The notes beneath the pieces were generated by a model. The model searched no databases. It worked only from the letters and a program-made list of their open reading frames with translations, and was not told where the DNA came from. The translations under genes and the position numbers were made by a program. A stretch of DNA of 64,000 bases from Streptomyces sp. HPF1205. Lineage in GTDB: Bacteria; Actinomycetota; Actinomycetes; Streptomycetales; Streptomycetaceae. Every line of letters starts with the position of its first letter. Within the stretch, counting starts at the first letter, position 1. This document shows, piece by piece, positions 1 through 8,115 of the stretch. Location: the NCBI RefSeq assembly GCF_020400825.1, contig NZ_JAINVH010000006.1, forward strand, positions 231,820 to 295,819. The letters are read 5' to 3'.

Positions 1-42
1 GCAGGCTAAACGTTCGAGTAAAAGGACTTTAGGCTCTTCGAC

Positions 43-1011
43 TTACACAATCACACGCAGTGCACGGCGTACGCCTGTGAAGGTCACACTCGTACGCAGC
101 CCGAGGTGGTCACCGTCCACCTGGAAGGGCAGTGGCGCCTGCGAATGCAAGGTGAAGTCCGTCAGATCGTGCAGGCTGAGGGCATGCTTGCCCTGCGGGC
201 CCCGTTCCGGGGTGGAACGGAGCAATTGCGCGGCGTAACGCGTGCCCGACATCGTGGACATCTTGGTGACGCCCAGCAGGTCGAGGGCGGTGTCGAAGGA
301 CGCCGCGGGGGAGGCGTACACCGGCCGGTTGCCGATGTACGTCCACGGCGCGGTGTTGCAGATTATCGCCGTCGCCAGCCCTTGGACCGCCTCCTCGCCG
401 GGCCGCTCCAGGGTGATCGTGCCCTTGCGGCGGTGCGGGTCGGCCAGGAACTGGCGGGCGACCTGCCGCAGGTACAGCGAGGGCGTGGAGCGCTTGCCCA
501 ACTCCCTTTGCTGCTCCACCCGTCCGATGACCCCGGCGTCGAACCCCAGCCCCGCGCAGAAGGTGAACCAGCGCTCCGGCACGCCCTCGTCCTCGGTGCC
601 GCGCGTGCCCCCGGCCAGCCCCAGGCCGACGGTACGGGTGGAGCCGGCCCGCAGCGCGTCCAGCAGCGCCCCGGTCGCCTCCACGGCGTCGTTGGGCAGG
701 CCCAGCGCGCGGGCGAAGACGTTGGTGGAGCCGCCGGGCACCACCGCGAGCTTGGGCAGGGCGTCCGGGTCGGGGCCGTGGTGCAGCAGGCCGTTGACGA
801 TCTCGTTGACGGTGCCGTCGCCGCCGAGCGAGACGACGAGCTCCACCGAGCCGCTCTCCGCGGCCCTGCGGGCCAGGTCACGGGCGTGCCCCCGGTACTC
901 GGTGGTCGCCACGTCCAGTTTCAGATCGCTGGACAGCGCGGTGCCGATCACCTCACGGACTCTGGCGCTTGTGGTGGTGGCGGCAGGGTTGACCACGAGG
1001 AGAGCACGCAT
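43..1011 (-). CDS. Diacylglycerol/lipid kinase family protein (DagK catalytic domain)
   Basis: Predicted cytoplasmic lipid kinase, 322 residues, that would phosphorylate diacylglycerol or a related lipid with ATP. The start ATG at 1011 gives an N-terminus MRALLVVNPA, the usual first strand of the family. The nucleotide-binding motif GGDGTVNE lies at residues 63-70, followed by PGGSTNVFARALGLP, also typical. Reading further upstream gives only low-complexity shadow sequence, so the longer frame was rejected. Length fits a stand-alone bacterial DagK protein. It is divergent from the membrane protein gene that starts 48 bp away at 1060. The exact lipid substrate cannot be told from sequence. Confidence 0.9.
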   Translation of the reverse strand: MRALLVVNPAATTTSARVREVIGTALSSDLKLDVATTEYRGHARDLARRAAESGSVELVVSLGGDGTVNEIVNGLLHHGPDPDALPKLAVVPGGSTNVFARALGLPNDAVEATGALLDALRAGSTRTVGLGLAGGTRGTEDEGVPERWFTFCAGLGFDAGVIGRVEQQRELGKRSTPSLYLRQVARQFLADPHRRKGTITLERPGEEAVQGLATAIICNTAPWTYIGNRPVYASPAASFDTALDLLGVTKMSTMSGTRYAAQLLRSTPERGPQGKHALSLHDLTDFTLHSQAPLPFQVDGDHLGLRTSVTFTGVRRALRVIV

Positions 1012-1059
1012 GGTCGACAGCGTACCCAGCGCGTTTCGGCCCGGGCTACGCTGGCCGTT

Positions 1060-1704
1060 GTGAGCAATTCGTCCAAGCGCTCCCGGGCCGGTGGGGCCCG
1101 GCCCGCGCAGAAGCAGAAGCAGGGCGCGGCCGGCCGCCCCGGGGACGCCGCGGCGCGCGAGGCGGCCGGGGCCGCGGGCACTGCCGGGGCGCCCGGGAAG
1201 GCCGCGGGGGCCGCCGGGGCCGGGAAGGCCGCTTCGGCCGTGCGGCGCGCGGCTGTGTCGCCCGCGTCGGCCGGGAAACCCGTGTCGCCCGCCGGCGGCG
1301 CGGCCGAGGGGCCCGAGGGGACGGCGGGCGGGACGCCCACGCTGCGGCTGACGCTCGCCGCCGGTGTGGCGGCCGTGGAGGGGCTCGCCGTGGCGGCCTG
1401 GGGGATCGGGACGTGCTTCACCGGCGGGAGCAACGCGGTGCCCGCCGGTCTGCTGCTGCTGGTGTTCGCGGCGATCCCGCTGTTCGCCGCGTACGGCCTG
1501 CGCAAGGCCCGCCGCTGGAGCCGCGGGCCCGCGCTGATCATGCAGCTCATCTCGCTGCCGCTGGCCTGGACGATGCTGGGCAGCGGCGGCCCCGCCATCC
1601 CGGCCGGGATCGCGCTCGGCGTGCTGGCGCTGACCGCCGCCGTGCTCCTGGTCCACCCCGCCGCCACCGACGCCCTCGGCATCAAGCGGACGGCGTCCTC
1701 GTAA
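1060..1704 (+). CDS. Small integral membrane protein with Ala/Gly-rich N-terminus
   Basis: Protein of 214 residues starting at GTG 1060. The first ~85 residues are a low-complexity A/G/P/K stretch without hydrophobic runs. The rest contains about four hydrophobic segments (TLAAGVAAVEGLAVAAWGIG, then PAGLLLLVFAAIPLFAAYGL, ALIMQLISLPLAWTMLG, IPAGIALGVLALTAAVLLV) and a short polar tail. The charged loop RKARRWSRGP between helices 2 and 3 suggests that loop faces the cytoplasm. I know similar uncharacterised proteins in streptomycetes but no function. It converges on the sigma factor gene, with 70 bp between the two stop codons. Confidence 0.8.
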   Translation: MSNSSKRSRAGGARPAQKQKQGAAGRPGDAAAREAAGAAGTAGAPGKAAGAAGAGKAASAVRRAAVSPASAGKPVSPAGGAAEGPEGTAGGTPTLRLTLAAGVAAVEGLAVAAWGIGTCFTGGSNAVPAGLLLLVFAAIPLFAAYGLRKARRWSRGPALIMQLISLPLAWTMLGSGGPAIPAGIALGVLALTAAVLLVHPAATDALGIKRTASS

Positions 1705-1774
1705 CACCCGCCCGCCCGGCCGCTCCCCGGCTTCTCCCGGGCTTCTCCCGGGCCACTGTCCGGCTACTCGTCGG

Positions 1775-2875
1775 CTATTCGTCGATCAGCAGCTTGTCCC
1801 GCAGCTGGGCCAGGGTGCGGGCCAGCAGGCGGGAGACGTGCATCTGGGAGATGCCGACCTCCTGGGCGATCTGCGACTGGGTCATGTTGCCGAAGAAGCG
1901 CAGCAGCAGAATCGTCTTCTCGCGCGGCGGGAGCTGCTCCAGCAGCGGCTTGAGGGACTCGCGGTACTCCACGCCCTCCAGCGCCTCGTCCTCCGAGCCG
2001 AGCGTGTCGGCGACCGCCGGCGACTCGTCGTCGGTGTCGGGGACGTCCAGGGAGAGCGTGCTGTACGCGTTGGCGGACTCCAGCCCCTCCAGCACCTCCT
2101 CCTCGGAGATCTTCAGGTGCTCGGCCAGCTCGTGCACCGTCGGCGCGCGGCCGTGCCGCTGGGACAGCTCGCCGGTCGCGGTGGTCAGCGCCAGCCGCAG
2201 CTCCTGCAGGCGGCGCGGCACCCGCACCGCCCAGCCCTTGTCCCGGAAGTGCCGCTTGATCTCGCCGACCACGGTCGGCGTCGCGTACGTGGAGAACTCC
2301 ACCCCGCGCTCGACGTCGAACCGGTCGACCGACTTGATCAGCCCGATCGTGGCGACCTGGGTGAGGTCGTCCAGCGGCTCGCCCCGGTTGCGGAACCGCC
2401 GGGCCAGGTGCTCGACCAGCGGCAGGTGCATGCGGACCAGCTGGTTGCGCAGCTCGGCGCGCTCGGGCGAGCCCTCCGGCAGCCGGCTCAGCTCGATGAA
2501 CAGTGCCCGGGCCCCCGACCTGTCGTGCGGGTCGTGCGGCTCGTACGGACCGGCCTGCCGGTCGGCGGGCGCCTCGTGCTCGGGCCGCCCGGCCCCACCG
2601 GCCCCACCGGCCGCTTCGCCGCCGGTCTGCGCCACGTGCTCGTGCTGCTCCATCGGGTCCGCCTGCTCCGCCTGCTCCGCCGCTTGTGAGACTTCCCTGT
2701 GCTGGTCCCGGCGGGCGCGCGTGCCGGGCTCCGGATGCGGTCTGGCCGCCGCGTGGCCCCGGCCCGCGGGCCCGGCCCCCGCGGGGTCGGGCTGCTGGGC
2801 GGGCACGGAAGCACGGCCCCGCGCCGCGGGGGTCTCGTGCTCGGCCGGGATGCCGGGGCTGTCTGACGGCTTCAC
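1775..2875 (-). CDS. sigH: SigB/SigF-family RNA polymerase sigma factor, SigH-like
   Basis: Alternative sigma factor of the SigB/SigF/SpoIIAC type, 366 residues. Regions 2 to 4 occupy about residues 125-366: the region 2 signature DLTQVATIGLIKSVDRFD, region 3, and a region 4 helix-turn-helix (MTQSQIAQEVGISQMHVSRL). The first ~120 residues are disordered and rich in P, A, H and Q. The GTG start overlaps the TGA of the upstream anti-sigma gene (GTGA, 2872-2875), which supports translational coupling and this start; an internal ATG at 2653 could give a shorter form. In S. coelicolor SigH acts in osmotic stress and development and occurs as several N-terminal forms. The symbol rests on the partner gene and synteny as I recall it. 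Confidence 0.88.
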   Translation of the reverse strand: MKPSDSPGIPAEHETPAARGRASVPAQQPDPAGAGPAGRGHAAARPHPEPGTRARRDQHREVSQAAEQAEQADPMEQHEHVAQTGGEAAGGAGGAGRPEHEAPADRQAGPYEPHDPHDRSGARALFIELSRLPEGSPERAELRNQLVRMHLPLVEHLARRFRNRGEPLDDLTQVATIGLIKSVDRFDVERGVEFSTYATPTVVGEIKRHFRDKGWAVRVPRRLQELRLALTTATGELSQRHGRAPTVHELAEHLKISEEEVLEGLESANAYSTLSLDVPDTDDESPAVADTLGSEDEALEGVEYRESLKPLLEQLPPREKTILLLRFFGNMTQSQIAQEVGISQMHVSRLLARTLAQLRDKLLIDE

Positions 2876-3297
2876 GACAGTCCTGGGACGGCGCCGCGCT
2901 TCTTGTGCAGGCTGATGCTGACCGTCCGGTCCTCGGCCACTGTGGAGTCCACCTCACCGGCGAGGGCGGACAGCACCGTCCAGGCGAAGGTGTCCCGCTC
3001 CGGGGCGCGGCCGTCCGTGGTCGGGGCGGACACGGTGACCCACAGCGAGTCGCCCACCAGGCGGAACACACAGCTCAGCACCGATCCTGGGACCGCCTGC
3101 TGCAAGAGGATCGCGCACGCCTCGTCCACCGCGATGCGCAGATCCTCGATCTCGTCGAGGGTGAAGTCCAGTCGTGCCGCGAGTCCGGCCGTGGCCGTAC
3201 GCAGCACCGACAGATACGCCCCCGCAGCGGGCAACCGGACCTCGACGAAGTCCTTCGACCCGGGCTCGCCTGCGATCTGGGACACCCTCACCTCCAC
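2872..3297 (-). CDS. Anti-sigma factor, RsbW/SpoIIAB-like ATPase fold (PrsH/UshX-type)
   Basis: Protein of 141 residues with a GHKL/HATPase fold of the anti-sigma kinase type. The N-box region reads LRIAVDEACAILLQQA, as in RsbW family members. Established knowledge: such proteins bind and inactivate the cognate SigB-type sigma factor and can phosphorylate an anti-anti-sigma partner. The gene lies directly upstream of, and overlaps by 4 bp, the SigH-like gene. No anti-anti-sigma gene is adjacent, so that partner would be encoded elsewhere. Start is GTG at 3297; a further GTG four codons in is also possible. About 140 bp of regulatory DNA separates it from the acetyltransferase gene at 3441. 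Confidence 0.85.
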   Translation of the reverse strand: MEVRVSQIAGEPGSKDFVEVRLPAAGAYLSVLRTATAGLAARLDFTLDEIEDLRIAVDEACAILLQQAVPGSVLSCVFRLVGDSLWVTVSAPTTDGRAPERDTFAWTVLSALAGEVDSTVAEDRTVSISLHKKRGAVPGLS

Positions 3298-3440
3298 AGT
3301 GGCACACAGTCATTGCTCTGGTTCGCAGCGACGCTACCGCGATCCCCGCCCCGGTGTCGCCCGGGCGGAGTACGGCGGCCGCCTCGTCTGTCACCCATGG
3401 TAAGCGTACGAGTACGGACCGTGGGTAGGGGTTCGAGGTC

Positions 3441-3986
<546 letters not shown>

Positions 3987-4050
3987 GCCTTCCAGGGTAC
4001 GGCCGGAGGTCCCGGGCCGCGTAAGAGCGTCCACGCCCCGGTCGGGCCGC

Positions 4051-4947
4051 TCAGCCGGTGATCACCGCGGCCACCCGGGTGCCCGGCGCGAAGGCGCCCT
4101 CGCGTACCAGCGCGAAGACCCCGTACAGCATCTTGGCGACGTAGGTGCGGTCCAGGGGCAGGCCGTGGCGGGCGGTGAAGTCGGCGGCGAACTCCTCCAG
4201 GGCCGGGGTGGTGCGCGCGTAGCCGCCGTGGTGGAAGCGCGTGTCGAGGTGCCAGCGGCCGCACGGCCCGCCGAAGGCGGCGGTCTGCAGCGCGCGCACG
4301 TCGCCGGCGAGGAACCCGCCGCCGCGCAGCACCGGGAAGCCGATCGCCCGCCGCCCGGGACCCAGCCCGGCCGCGAGCCCCGCCAGGGTGCCGCCGGTGC
4401 CGCACGCCACCGCGGCGACGTCCACCGCGTCCCGCAGCTCCCGGCCGAGTTCCGCGCAGCCGCGCGCGGCCAGGGCGTTCGAACCGCCCTCCGGCAGCAC
4501 GTAGGCCCGGCCGTGCCGGTCCAGCAGCGCCGCCAGCACCTCCGGCTCGGTCTTGCGGCGGTACGTGGCGCGGTCCACGAACTCCAGCACCATGCCGTCG
4601 GCCGCGGCCCGGGCCAGCGAGTCGTTGAGCGGCCGGCCGGCCAGTTCCTCGCCGCGGACCACGCCGATCGTGCGCATGCCGCACAGGCGGCCGGCGGCGG
4701 CGGTGGCGCGCAGGTGGTTGGAGTACGCCCCGCCGAACGTCAGCAGGGTGTCGTGGCCGGCCGCGGCCGCCTCGGCCAGGTTCGGGCGCAGCTTGCGGAA
4801 CTTGTTGCCGACCAGCCGGGGATGGACCAGGTCGTCGCGCTTGAGCAGGAGGGTCACCCCGCGCGCGGCCGTCCGGTCGTCCGCGACGGGCTGGAGGGGC
4901 GAGGGCAGGGCGGCGGTCAGGTCGGGTTCTGCGGTCACGCCGTCCAT
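4051..4947 (-). CDS. PLP-dependent ACC deaminase / D-cysteine desulfhydrase family protein
   Basis: Fold type II PLP enzyme of 298 residues, related to 1-aminocyclopropane-1-carboxylate deaminase and D-cysteine desulfhydrase. The Schiff-base lysine is in VGNKFRKL (K49), followed by the TFGGAYSNH segment and the phosphate-binding loop CGTGGTLAGL. Start chosen at ATG 4947 because upstream sequence is a GC-rich heptamer repeat and gives only P/A/R low complexity; a GTG at 4938 is an alternative. Whether it deaminates ACC or desulfurates D-cysteine cannot be decided from these motifs. It diverges from the RpiR-type regulator at 5142, with a palindrome between them. Confidence 0.85.
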   Translation of the reverse strand: MDGVTAEPDLTAALPSPLQPVADDRTAARGVTLLLKRDDLVHPRLVGNKFRKLRPNLAEAAAAGHDTLLTFGGAYSNHLRATAAAGRLCGMRTIGVVRGEELAGRPLNDSLARAAADGMVLEFVDRATYRRKTEPEVLAALLDRHGRAYVLPEGGSNALAARGCAELGRELRDAVDVAAVACGTGGTLAGLAAGLGPGRRAIGFPVLRGGGFLAGDVRALQTAAFGGPCGRWHLDTRFHHGGYARTTPALEEFAADFTARHGLPLDRTYVAKMLYGVFALVREGAFAPGTRVAAVITG

Positions 4948-4950
4948 GGT

Positions 4951-4980
4951 GCGGGGTGCGGGGTGCGGGGTGCGGGGTGC
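4951..4980 (+). repeat. Heptamer tandem repeat (gcggggt)4
   Basis: Four exact 7-bp units immediately upstream of the ACC-deaminase-like start codon, in the 5' leader of that gene. The unit is not a multiple of three, which argues against the region being coding. Confidence 0.85.
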
Positions 4981-5044
4981 GCTCGCGGGGCGCGGGCGCG
5001 GGGAGCGGGGCGCAGGACCGGGGGCCTGGCGCGAGCGCGCCACG

Positions 5045-5065
5045 TGTCACCCCGGGCGCGTGACA
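5045..5065. promoter_or_regulatory. Inverted repeat TGTCAC-N9-GTGACA, candidate RpiR-type operator
   Basis: Perfect 6-bp arms around a 9-bp spacer in the 194-bp divergent region between the ACC-deaminase-like gene and the SIS-domain regulator. Dyad symmetry and position fit an operator for the adjacent regulator; that pairing is inference. Confidence 0.4.
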
Positions 5066-5141
5066 GTCCTGCGGCGGGTCCGCGCCGGGGAAAATGCCGC
5101 ACCGGGCCCCATGAGGGCGGTTCAGCGGGCATTCTTCTGCC

Positions 5142-6068
5142 GTGCAGGAAAAAACGGCGGGGCGCGGCGGCTCCCCACATCGGGGCGTCACTGCGGCCAG
5201 TGACGCGGGCGGCTCGGGCGACGCGCTGACCGCGACCGTACGCGGACTGCTGCCCTCGCTGACGCCCGCGGCCGCCCGGATCGCCTCCCTGATCGTGGAG
5301 GATCCCGCGCAGGTGGCGCGGAGCACGATCTCGGAGCTCAGCGCGCTGGCGGGCACCAGCGAGTCGTCGATCGTGCGCACCGCGCGGGCGCTGGGCTTCG
5401 CCGGGTACCCGGAGCTGCGGCTGGCACTGGCGGCCTCGGCGGCGCGGCAGGGCGGGAGGCCGACGCTCAGCTCGGGGATCACCCCGGACGACTCCGCCGA
5501 GGAGGTCGTCGCCAAGCTGGTGCACACCGAGTCGCAGGCGGTGCTGGAGACGGCCACCCAGCTGGACGCCGACCAGTTGCGGGGGGCGGTGGCGGCTGTG
5601 TGCGGTGGCGGGCAGCTCCACATCGCCGGGGTCGGCGCGTCGGGGCTGGTCGCGCAGGACCTCCAGCAGAAGCTGGCGCGGATAGGCCGCCCGTGCCACG
5701 CGCACGGCGACTCGCAGTCCGCGCTCACCAGTGCCGTCCTGCTCGGCGAGGCGGACGTCTTCCTCGCCGTGTCGCACTCGGGCGAGAGCCGGGACGTCCT
5801 GGAGCCGCTGCGCCGGGCGTCCGCGCAGGGCGCGACCACCGTGGTGATCACCAACCACCCGCTGTCCACCGCGGCCCGGCTCGCCGACTTCGTGCTGGTG
5901 TCGGCGGGCCGGGAGACGACGTTCCGGCCCGGCGCGATGGCGAGCCGGATCAGCCAGCTCGTCGTGGTGGACTGCCTGTTCGTCTGCGTGGCGCAGCGCA
6001 CGTACGACAGGTCGAGCCGTGCGCTGCGCCTCACGCACCAGGCGCTGGAGGGCGACCGCGCCAAGTAG
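5142..6068 (+). CDS. MurR/RpiR family transcriptional regulator (HTH_6 + SIS)
   Basis: Regulator of 308 residues. Residues ~30-105 form the RpiR winged helix-turn-helix (TISELSALAGTSESSIVRTA). Residues ~130-280 form a SIS sugar-phosphate-binding domain with HIAGVGASGLVAQDLQQKL and SHSGESRDVLEPLRRASAQG. Family members sense phosphosugars such as MurNAc-6-P or GlcNAc-6-P and control amino-sugar or cell-wall recycling genes. Start is GTG 5142; the first ~25 residues are poorly conserved and the true start could be a little downstream. The divergent neighbour is a PLP enzyme, so the target set is not obvious from context. Confidence 0.88.
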   Translation: MQEKTAGRGGSPHRGVTAASDAGGSGDALTATVRGLLPSLTPAAARIASLIVEDPAQVARSTISELSALAGTSESSIVRTARALGFAGYPELRLALAASAARQGGRPTLSSGITPDDSAEEVVAKLVHTESQAVLETATQLDADQLRGAVAAVCGGGQLHIAGVGASGLVAQDLQQKLARIGRPCHAHGDSQSALTSAVLLGEADVFLAVSHSGESRDVLEPLRRASAQGATTVVITNHPLSTAARLADFVLVSAGRETTFRPGAMASRISQLVVVDCLFVCVAQRTYDRSSRALRLTHQALEGDRAK

Positions 6069-6235
6069 CGGCGGCGGGCGCCTTCGCACGCCGCACCCGA
6101 GCCCGTGGCCGGGCCGGTCGGTGCGGCGAGGCGCCCGGCATCAGTCACGGCTCCGGCGGCGTGCGCGGTCGACACGGCCGCATGCGTGCCGGTGCCGGTC
6201 CGGTGGCGGTCCGGTGGCGGTCCGAATGGCGGCGG

Positions 6236-7285
6236 TCACCGTGCGCCGGAGGACGTGCGGGGAAGTCCCGAATGGTCCGGAGCCGGACCACCGGGTGTCT
6301 GGCCCTCGTGGTCGACGACGCTGGTCCCGAGGATCGCGAAGGACCAGAATCGGCCTTTTTGTTTCAACCACTCCGTGCGCCAGCCGCGGTAGGCGAACGT
6401 GGTCGCGTCCAGGAAGAGATACCTGCGGGCCGGCGGGGAGGCGAGGTTGTATTCGATGGCCAGCACCGGCCGGCCGGCCGCGTCTCGCATGGGATGGCCG
6501 ACCAGATGGACGTCCGGGATCAGCGCGAGGGCGTGAAAGAGCGCGGCCTCGATCCGGTGGGGAATTCCCGGCACGTTCTGCAGGACGCCGAGGATCCTGC
6601 TGAGCCGCACCGTGGAGATGTCCTCGTGCACGGGCCCCGAGGCCGAGAACCTTTTGAAGGCCGGGTCGGCGACGATACGGTCGAGGAGTTCGTGAGGGTC
6701 GGTGGGGAGTTCGTTCAGGGCCTTGAGCGTCTCCCGTGCCTGGGCGGCCTCGCTCGCGGAACCGCTGTAGCTGTTCCAGGCAGGCGTGTGGACGCAGCCG
6801 CTCGGCATGCACAGGATCCGGTCCATGTAGAACCATTGGTGCGGCCCGAGCTTCTTGTCCGGTTGCTTCGCCGAGTTCCGGGCCGCGGCGTCGAGGACCT
6901 GCGCAACCGTCATCGCCGCGATCCTGTGCGGCCCGGTACCGGTACCGGTGCCGCCGGTGCCGGACGTCCCGGGCAGAGCCAGTACCGTGCCGGCCACGAC
7001 GGCGGCCGCGGTCGCCGCGACCAGCGCGGTGCGGCTCATACGCGGCCGTACGGATCCTGGTGCCTTCGGCCGGAACGCCGAGGCCACGGCGCCGCTGAAG
7101 GTCCTTCCCGGCCTCGCTCCGTCGGGACGCCACGTCGCCGCGCCGGTTCGCCGTGCCTCGTCGGTCAGGAAGTCCCTGATGACCTGGTGCCGGTCGGCGG
7201 ACAGGTTCCGCCCGGGAGGGGGCGGCAGAAGCCGGTCCATTTCCTCACGCATGGCCGCATCCGGTCCGGACAAGGGAATCTTCAT
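6236..7285 (-). CDS. CU044_5270-like membrane-anchored protein paired with an ECF sigma factor
   Basis: Protein of 349 residues. A cytoplasmic N-terminal part (1-85) is followed by one hydrophobic segment (about residues 86-105, TALVAATAAAVVAGTVLALP), a Gly/Thr linker, and a large C-terminal domain that would sit outside the membrane. The layout resembles the CU044_5270 family, which is commonly encoded beside ECF-type sigma factors in actinomycetes. The ATG overlaps the TGA of the sigma gene by ATGA (7282-7285), so the two are co-translated. A role in controlling the sigma factor is inferred from the arrangement; no zinc-binding anti-sigma motif (HxxxCxxC) is visible. Confidence 0.7.
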   Translation of the reverse strand: MKIPLSGPDAAMREEMDRLLPPPPGRNLSADRHQVIRDFLTDEARRTGAATWRPDGARPGRTFSGAVASAFRPKAPGSVRPRMSRTALVAATAAAVVAGTVLALPGTSGTGGTGTGTGPHRIAAMTVAQVLDAAARNSAKQPDKKLGPHQWFYMDRILCMPSGCVHTPAWNSYSGSASEAAQARETLKALNELPTDPHELLDRIVADPAFKRFSASGPVHEDISTVRLSRILGVLQNVPGIPHRIEAALFHALALIPDVHLVGHPMRDAAGRPVLAIEYNLASPPARRYLFLDATTFAYRGWRTEWLKQKGRFWSFAILGTSVVDHEGQTPGGPAPDHSGLPRTSSGAR

Positions 7286-7908
7286 GGGCGCTTCTCCCGG
7301 GGTCGTGACGCCGCATGATCACTGCCGCGTTCTGTCTGTCCACGATCGAGCGGGTTCCCGATGTCCCCACCGGGTGTTCCGCTGAGTTTGCGAAGTTTCT
7401 TGCGGGCGCGCGACAGCCGGGAACGCACCGTGGTGGCCGGAATCCCGAGGGCCTGTCCGGCGGCGGCGTAGTCCAGACCGGACCAGATGCACAGAGCCAC
7501 GACGTCCCGCTCCGATTTCCGGAGCACCGCCAGTGACCTGTGGACCGCGTGCAACTGCCCGGCGTCGTCGAGCCGGCCCGCCAGCTCCTCCGCGAAATCC
7601 TCCACCGCTTCCGCGGGGGGAATTCTGGCCAGGGCCGCCTCGTGCCGCCGGGTCGCCCGTAAGGTGTTGCGTGCGGCATTCGTCGCGATACCCAGAAGCC
7701 AGGGCCGCAGCGATCCACCGTCCTCGTCCAGCTTTTGACGCAGGCGCCACGCTTCGAGGAAGGTCAGCGCCATTATGTCCTCGGCTGCCGACCAGTTGCC
7801 CGTCAGACGGAAGGCGTGGCCGTACACCGCCTTCGCGTGCTGGTCATAGAGTGACCCGAAAGCTTCCGGATCCCCGGCCCGCAATCGGGCCCGCGTACTC
7901 ATCTCCAC
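7282..7908 (-). CDS. ECF-type RNA polymerase sigma-70 factor
   Basis: Sigma factor of 208 residues with region 2 (AFGSLYDQHAKAVYGHAFRL, then WSAAEDIMALTFLEAWR) and region 4 (LAVLRKSERDVVALCIWSGL with the helix-turn-helix AGQALGIPATTVRSRLSRAR). No region 3, as expected for ECF factors. Two starts are possible: GTG 7908 and ATG 7902, two codons apart. The C-terminal ~30 residues after region 4 are charged and non-conserved. It is the first gene of a two-gene operon with the membrane protein that overlaps its stop codon, and is preceded by 207 bp that also hold the terminator of the amidase gene. Confidence 0.87.
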   Translation of the reverse strand: MEMSTRARLRAGDPEAFGSLYDQHAKAVYGHAFRLTGNWSAAEDIMALTFLEAWRLRQKLDEDGGSLRPWLLGIATNAARNTLRATRRHEAALARIPPAEAVEDFAEELAGRLDDAGQLHAVHRSLAVLRKSERDVVALCIWSGLDYAAAGQALGIPATTVRSRLSRARKKLRKLSGTPGGDIGNPLDRGQTERGSDHAASRPREKRP

Positions 7909-8022
7909 ACTCTTGGACTGTCCGGACGTGCCCTCCGGTCCCGCGGAAGTGATTCACGCCACAGGAACTCGGTCCGGAACGTGCGGCCCCGGGGAGCGTG
8001 GTACAGCCGTGGTCGCAACGCA

Positions 8023-8079
8023 TGAGGGCCTTCCGGCCGGTGTGGACGTCGCGTCCGCACCGGACCCGGAAGGCCCTCA
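8023..8079 (-). terminator. Long stem-loop, likely terminator of the amidase gene
   Basis: Left arm begins TGAGGGCCTTCCGG and right arm ends CCGGAAGGCCCTCA. Inside these outer 14 bp, a 2-nt bulge is followed by a further stem (CCGGTG-GGACG region) with one G-U pair and a tcg loop. It lies 37 bp beyond the amidase stop codon. Confidence 0.7.
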
Positions 8080-8115
8080 CCGCTGTCCGCGACCACCGTG
8101 GACGGACCGGTCGGT

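Noticed and set aside
106..1059. In-frame extension of the small membrane protein upstream to 106
   Set aside because: That part is antisense to the lipid kinase gene, with arginine/glycine-rich shadow sequence. The GTG at 1060 starts just after the kinase start codon.
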